Origin: Bacteroidia bacterium
GTDB taxonomy: Bacteria > Bacteroidota > Bacteroidia > Bacteroidales > Azobacteroidaceae
NCBI GenBank assembly: GCA_025996695.1
Contig: BNTP01000104.1
Span: 1 to 7,735, forward strand
Length of the DNA: 7,735 nucleotides
Direction: 5' to 3'
The notes under the pieces are model-generated. The model ran no database searches and was not told the origin of the DNA. It was given only the letters and a program-made list of their open reading frames with translations. Both the position numbers and the translations under genes were made by a program. Positions 5,376 to 7,735 of the stretch are shown here, one piece after another. Position 1 is the stretch's first letter. Each line of letters starts with the position of its first letter.

Positions 5376-6748
5376 AGTTTTTAGGATTACATATAAAAGT
5401 AACTATGCCCAAATTGAGGATTTACAACGCAGCAGACAAAGGGAGGCGGGGTAAATCTTTTCGCAATGCCAAATCGACCGGAGCCAACCGCGAAATAGCG
5501 GGGGCTTTGGTCGCGCTTCGCGACCGTTCGCGCCACATGGTGCGCAACAACGGTTGGGCAAATCGCGCTGTGGAAGCCATCACACGCCACACGATTGGTG
5601 AAGGCATCCAACCGGCTCCCGTTGGAGACCTGTTCAGAACAAAAGAAATCAAACGCATGTGGCGCGACTGGGCAGGCTCCACTGATTGCGACTGGTATGG
5701 AAAAACAACATTCTACGGCTTGCAGGAATTGGCGATGCGGGCGATTGTTGAAGGCGGCGATATGCTGATTTTGAAACATTGGGCAACCGACAATCCGAGC
5801 GGCATCCCGCTCAAACTGCAACTTATGGAGGGCGACCTGCTCGACCACAGCCGGAACGGCACAAATGAACAAGGCTTTGCCCGCATGGGTGTTCAATTTT
5901 CCAAAGCAGGTGAACTAACCGGCTATTGGTTGTTTGGAAATCATCCAGGAGACAATGACGTGATTTTTACCAAATGGGAAAGTACTTTTTATCCGAAAAG
6001 CGATGTAATCCATGCCTTTGAAATCCTGCGGGTGGGGCAGGTGCGCGGATTGCCGTTTGGCGTTGCTTCATTTATGAAAATGAGTGATTTTGGCGACTAC
6101 GAAGATGCGCAACTCATGAAGCAAAAAGTAGCTGCCGCATTTGCTACATTTATTACCGGGGCAGAGGATGCGCCGACAAAAGGGGACGATGATAGGAGAG
6201 AGGATATAGAGCCGGGAATGATTGAATATCTCAACAATGGTGAAACGGTTACATTTTCAGACCCGCCCAGTGTTTCGGATTACGACAGCTATTCCGCCCG
6301 CATATTGCAGGGCATCGCTTCGGCTTATGGCATCACTTACGAGATGCTAACGATGGATTATTCCCGTGTCAATTTCACATCGGGTCGCATGGCAAAAATA
6401 GACGTGACGGCAAATTTCAAAAGTTGGCAATACAATATGATTGTCCCGCAACTGTGCGCCCCCGTGTGGCAGTGGTTTATGGATGCCTGCTTAATTGCAG
6501 GAAAACTCCACAAACCAATCAAAGCCGACTGGACGGCTCCGCGTGTCCAACAATTAGACCCCGTGAAGGAAACAAACGCGCAAATAATGAAACTCAAAGC
6601 GGGGTTATCTACATGGAGCGAAACTATCCGCGAAATCGGGCGGGAACCCGAAGAGTTTTTTGCGGAATTAGAACAGGATATTGCCCGCTTCAAAAAAGCA
6701 GGCTTAAATTATGGTGAAATGATTGTTTCAGTCAATAAAACACAGTAG
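5372..6748 (+). CDS. Phage portal protein, lambda gpB family, 458 aa
   Basis: This is the dodecameric vertex protein through which DNA enters the prohead; it binds terminase outside and starts capsid assembly inside. Family features in order: a charged N-terminus; RNNGWANRAVEAI and GEGIQP (58-81); DWYGK (107-111); EGDLLD (153-158) followed by the GVQFSKAGELTGYWL strand region and HPGD (191-194); the hallmark HAFEILRVGQVRGLPFG (214-230); a long helix with DYEDAQLMKQKVAAAF; YEMLTMDYSRVNFTSGRM (323-340); and VWQWFMDACLIAGKL (365-379). Length is near the family norm (lambda gpB is 533 aa). The start at 5372 is chosen for its ATGA overlap with gpW. TTG at 5363 and ATG at 5405 (MPKLRIYN) are alternatives. 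It appears complete. The protease start follows 3 nt after the stop. Confidence 0.93.
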   Translation: MKFLGLHIKVTMPKLRIYNAADKGRRGKSFRNAKSTGANREIAGALVALRDRSRHMVRNNGWANRAVEAITRHTIGEGIQPAPVGDLFRTKEIKRMWRDWAGSTDCDWYGKTTFYGLQELAMRAIVEGGDMLILKHWATDNPSGIPLKLQLMEGDLLDHSRNGTNEQGFARMGVQFSKAGELTGYWLFGNHPGDNDVIFTKWESTFYPKSDVIHAFEILRVGQVRGLPFGVASFMKMSDFGDYEDAQLMKQKVAAAFATFITGAEDAPTKGDDDRREDIEPGMIEYLNNGETVTFSDPPSVSDYDSYSARILQGIASAYGITYEMLTMDYSRVNFTSGRMAKIDVTANFKSWQYNMIVPQLCAPVWQWFMDACLIAGKLHKPIKADWTAPRVQQLDPVKETNAQIMKLKAGLSTWSETIREIGREPEEFFAELEQDIARFKKAGLNYGEMIVSVNKTQ

Positions 6749-6751
6749 AAA

Positions 6752-7309
6752 ATGAGTAAAACAAGCACAAGAACAATGCAAAAAATGTATGGCAGGGCAC
6801 TTATTCAGCCCGATACATTGAACACGGAAACCCGCGAGGTGGAGGTGGTTTTCGCTACCGAAACGCCGGTAGCCCGTTGGAGTTGGGAGGAGGATTACAA
6901 CGAGATTCTGGTCTGCGAAGCTGGTGCCATCCGCATGGAGCGCGCCAACAAAGGACTTCCCGTGTTGGATTCGCACAACAGTTATTCGCTGGATGCACAG
7001 ATTGGGCGTAGCACCAAAGTGTGGGTAAACGACAAAAAAGAAGTTTGCGCTACCCTCCGTTTTTCAAAACGCGCAAAGGTCGAGGACTTATTCCAAGACA
7101 TCACAGACGGCATCATTAGCGACATTTCTGTGTCGTATCTTGCAAAAAATTATTTTAATAAATCGCCTCAATGGTTTTATCAGCGGTTGAATGGTAATTC
7201 TGTCAACGGGAAACCTGCTAAATTTACACCAAACGAATTAATGAAATTACGGGATTCCTTGACGGATATTTCTACTAAAATCAATCAGTCAGTTGCTTCG
7301 GTGGTTTAA
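6752..7309 (+). CDS. Prohead protease N-terminal part fused to DUF5053 C-terminus (chimeric ORF)
   Basis: Residues 1-124 look like an HK97-type prohead serine protease, which trims scaffold and capsid proteins during head maturation: KMYGRALIQP start, EVEVVFATETPV, then LPVLDSHNSYSLDAQIGRS with the likely catalytic His75, and LFQDITDGIISD. The expected next motif is the catalytic serine strand (IS-V-G-Y). Exactly there, at base 7124, the sequence becomes identical to the DUF5053 gene (ISVSYLAKNYF onward) and continues to that gene's stop. The 61 C-terminal residues are thus foreign, and the real protease C-terminus is missing. The fusion is in frame, probably because both genes encode ISV-x-Y with similar bases. 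It follows the portal by 3 nt. As it stands it is unlikely to be an active protease. Artefact is the favoured reading. Confidence 0.8.
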   Translation: MSKTSTRTMQKMYGRALIQPDTLNTETREVEVVFATETPVARWSWEEDYNEILVCEAGAIRMERANKGLPVLDSHNSYSLDAQIGRSTKVWVNDKKEVCATLRFSKRAKVEDLFQDITDGIISDISVSYLAKNYFNKSPQWFYQRLNGNSVNGKPAKFTPNELMKLRDSLTDISTKINQSVASVV

Positions 7310-7333
7310 CTTTCTATCTATCCCAAAACTCAC
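7124..7333 (+). repeat. 210-bp repeat, outer right copy (displaced)
   Basis: This is a displaced inverted copy of the terL / DUF5053 gene ends, inserted between the prohead protease 5' part and internal terL. It starts at the protease codon for I125 and ends at the CAC before the internal terL segment. Both edges look like template-switch joints, not insertion-sequence ends. No transposase, target-site duplication or terminal inverted repeats are visible. Confidence 0.93.
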
Positions 7334-7735
7334 AACCCTTGGCGAAACATGGGCGGAAAAAGGCGAAGCACCCCCATTTATGAACATCTACAACCGCCGT
7401 GAAAACTACAAGACAAACAAAGTGCCGACCGATGTATGCTTCCTGACCGCCGGAGTGGACATCCAACGCGACCGCATCGAATTGGAGATAGTTGGCTGGT
7501 GCGCCGACAAACGTTCATATTCAATCGACTACCGCGTATTAGAAGGCGACACGGCAGCTGCCGATGTGTGGAATCAGTTGGCAAAAGTGGTGGACGAACA
7601 TTGGACACGCCGCGATGGTGTAGAAATGCCCATCAAACTTATGGCAATAGACAGCGGGTTCAACACCACCCAAGTCTATAACTTTTGCCGCCGCTTTGAT
7701 GCCTCACGTGTCATCCCCACCAAAGGTCAAGACAA
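7334..7735 (+). CDS. Phage terminase large subunit, internal fragment
   Basis: The frame with codons at 7335, 7338 and onward reads TLGETWAEKGEAPPF, a typical GpA-family segment (N-T-x-LGE-W) joining the ATPase and nuclease parts. It then gives FLTAGVDIQRDRIELEIVGW with the first nuclease aspartate (codon 7458-7460), and IDSGF (Asp codon 7650-7652) in the terminal 127-bp repeat. The frame is open at 7735 and continues in phase from 3868 if the terminal repeat is collapsed. Upstream, at 7333/7334, it abuts the antisense terL end, so the ATPase half (Walker A and B) and start are missing. The gene cuts and pumps phage DNA. Together with 3868-4351 it yields the complete nuclease domain. Confidence 0.87.
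7609..7735 (+). repeat. 127-bp repeat K, copy 3 (right terminus)
   Basis: This is identical to 3741-3867. A contig whose end repeats an internal stretch of exactly 127 bases is what an assembler emits when it stops at a branching 127-mer. Following the repeat back to 3868 implies a closed path of 3868 bp (7609 minus 3741). Confidence 0.95.

Larger units (their letters stand above)
3991..7735. repeat. Right arm of the inverted repeat
   Basis: This is the mirror partner of 1-3745. It reads in the normal direction of the phage packaging genes (terL end, gpW, portal, protease on +), so it is the convenient reference copy. The spacer between the arms, 3746-3990, is single-copy apart from 3746-3867, which recurs at the window end, and it encodes part of terL. 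The outer end of the arm carries an internal terL segment that would run directly on into 3868. Confidence 0.97.

Noticed and set aside
5387..5896. 169-aa open frame antisense to portal (mirrored at 1840-2349), and other long frames antisense or out of phase to portal, protease and terL
   Set aside because: They lie wholly inside convincing genes, show no family pattern and have composition typical of shadow frames.
7124..7333. Insertion sequence, DGR template repeat or other mobile repeat explaining the 210-bp repeat
   Set aside because: It is simply the DUF5053/terL gene ends in reverse orientation, with no terminal repeats, no target duplication, no reverse transcriptase and no adenine-specific differences between copies.
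1..7735. tRNA, rRNA, CRISPR array, toxin-antitoxin or replication origin
   Set aside because: I saw no cloverleaf, spacer-repeat periodicity, recognised toxin pair or iteron cluster on either strand; all repeats present are explained by the mirror and its joints.

Overview
The window looks like part of the head-assembly and DNA-packaging module of a tailed phage or prophage from a Bacteroidetes (Bacteroidota) host. The genes are a lambda GpA-type terminase large subunit, a gpW-like head-tail joining protein, a lambda-type portal and a prohead protease. The host call rests on two promoters of Bacteroidetes sigma-ABfr form (TTG, 20 nt, TACCTTTG), weak or absent Shine-Dalgarno sequences, and a DUF5053-type protein, a family I associate with Bacteroidetes genomes and prophages.

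The dominant fact is structural. The window is one large inverted repeat. Bases 1-3745 are the reverse complement of 3991-7735 (position x pairs with 7736-x), around an unpaired 245-bp centre (3746-3990) inside terL. Every gene outside the centre therefore occurs twice, once per strand. The last 127 bases (7609-7735) also repeat 3741-3867 exactly, and the first 127 bases are their reverse complement.

Reading rightward from the centre: terL 3' part (to 4351, +); DUF5053 gene (4356-4748, -); 49-aa basic ORF (4762-4911, -); a 245-bp AT-rich intergenic region with two divergent promoters and a small hairpin; gpW-like gene (5157-5375, +); portal (5372-6748, +); prohead protease 5' part (6752-7123, +), fused in frame to a 210-bp inverted copy of the DUF5053 3' end plus terL end (7124-7333); then an internal terL segment (7334-7735, +). 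The left arm repeats all of this in mirror image. Joining 7334-7735 to 3868-4351 restores a continuous terL C-terminal half of about 294 aa.

Three inverted joints (at 3741-3745, about 7124 and about 7333, the last two mirrored at about 612 and about 403) rearrange an otherwise ordinary order terL - [DUF5053/49 aa, opposite strand] - gpW - portal - protease. Short shared sequence at the joints, exact mirror symmetry including the joints themselves, and a 127-base terminal overlap (a common de Bruijn k-mer size) point to amplification chimeras (multiple displacement amplification type) plus assembly-graph traversal. A real inverted-dimer or circular defective phage genome is possible but less likely. 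The part most likely to be real and under-described is the two-gene DUF5053 cassette on the opposite strand inside the packaging operon, with its own promoter. Major capsid, tail and lysis genes, and the terL ATPase half, are not in the window.
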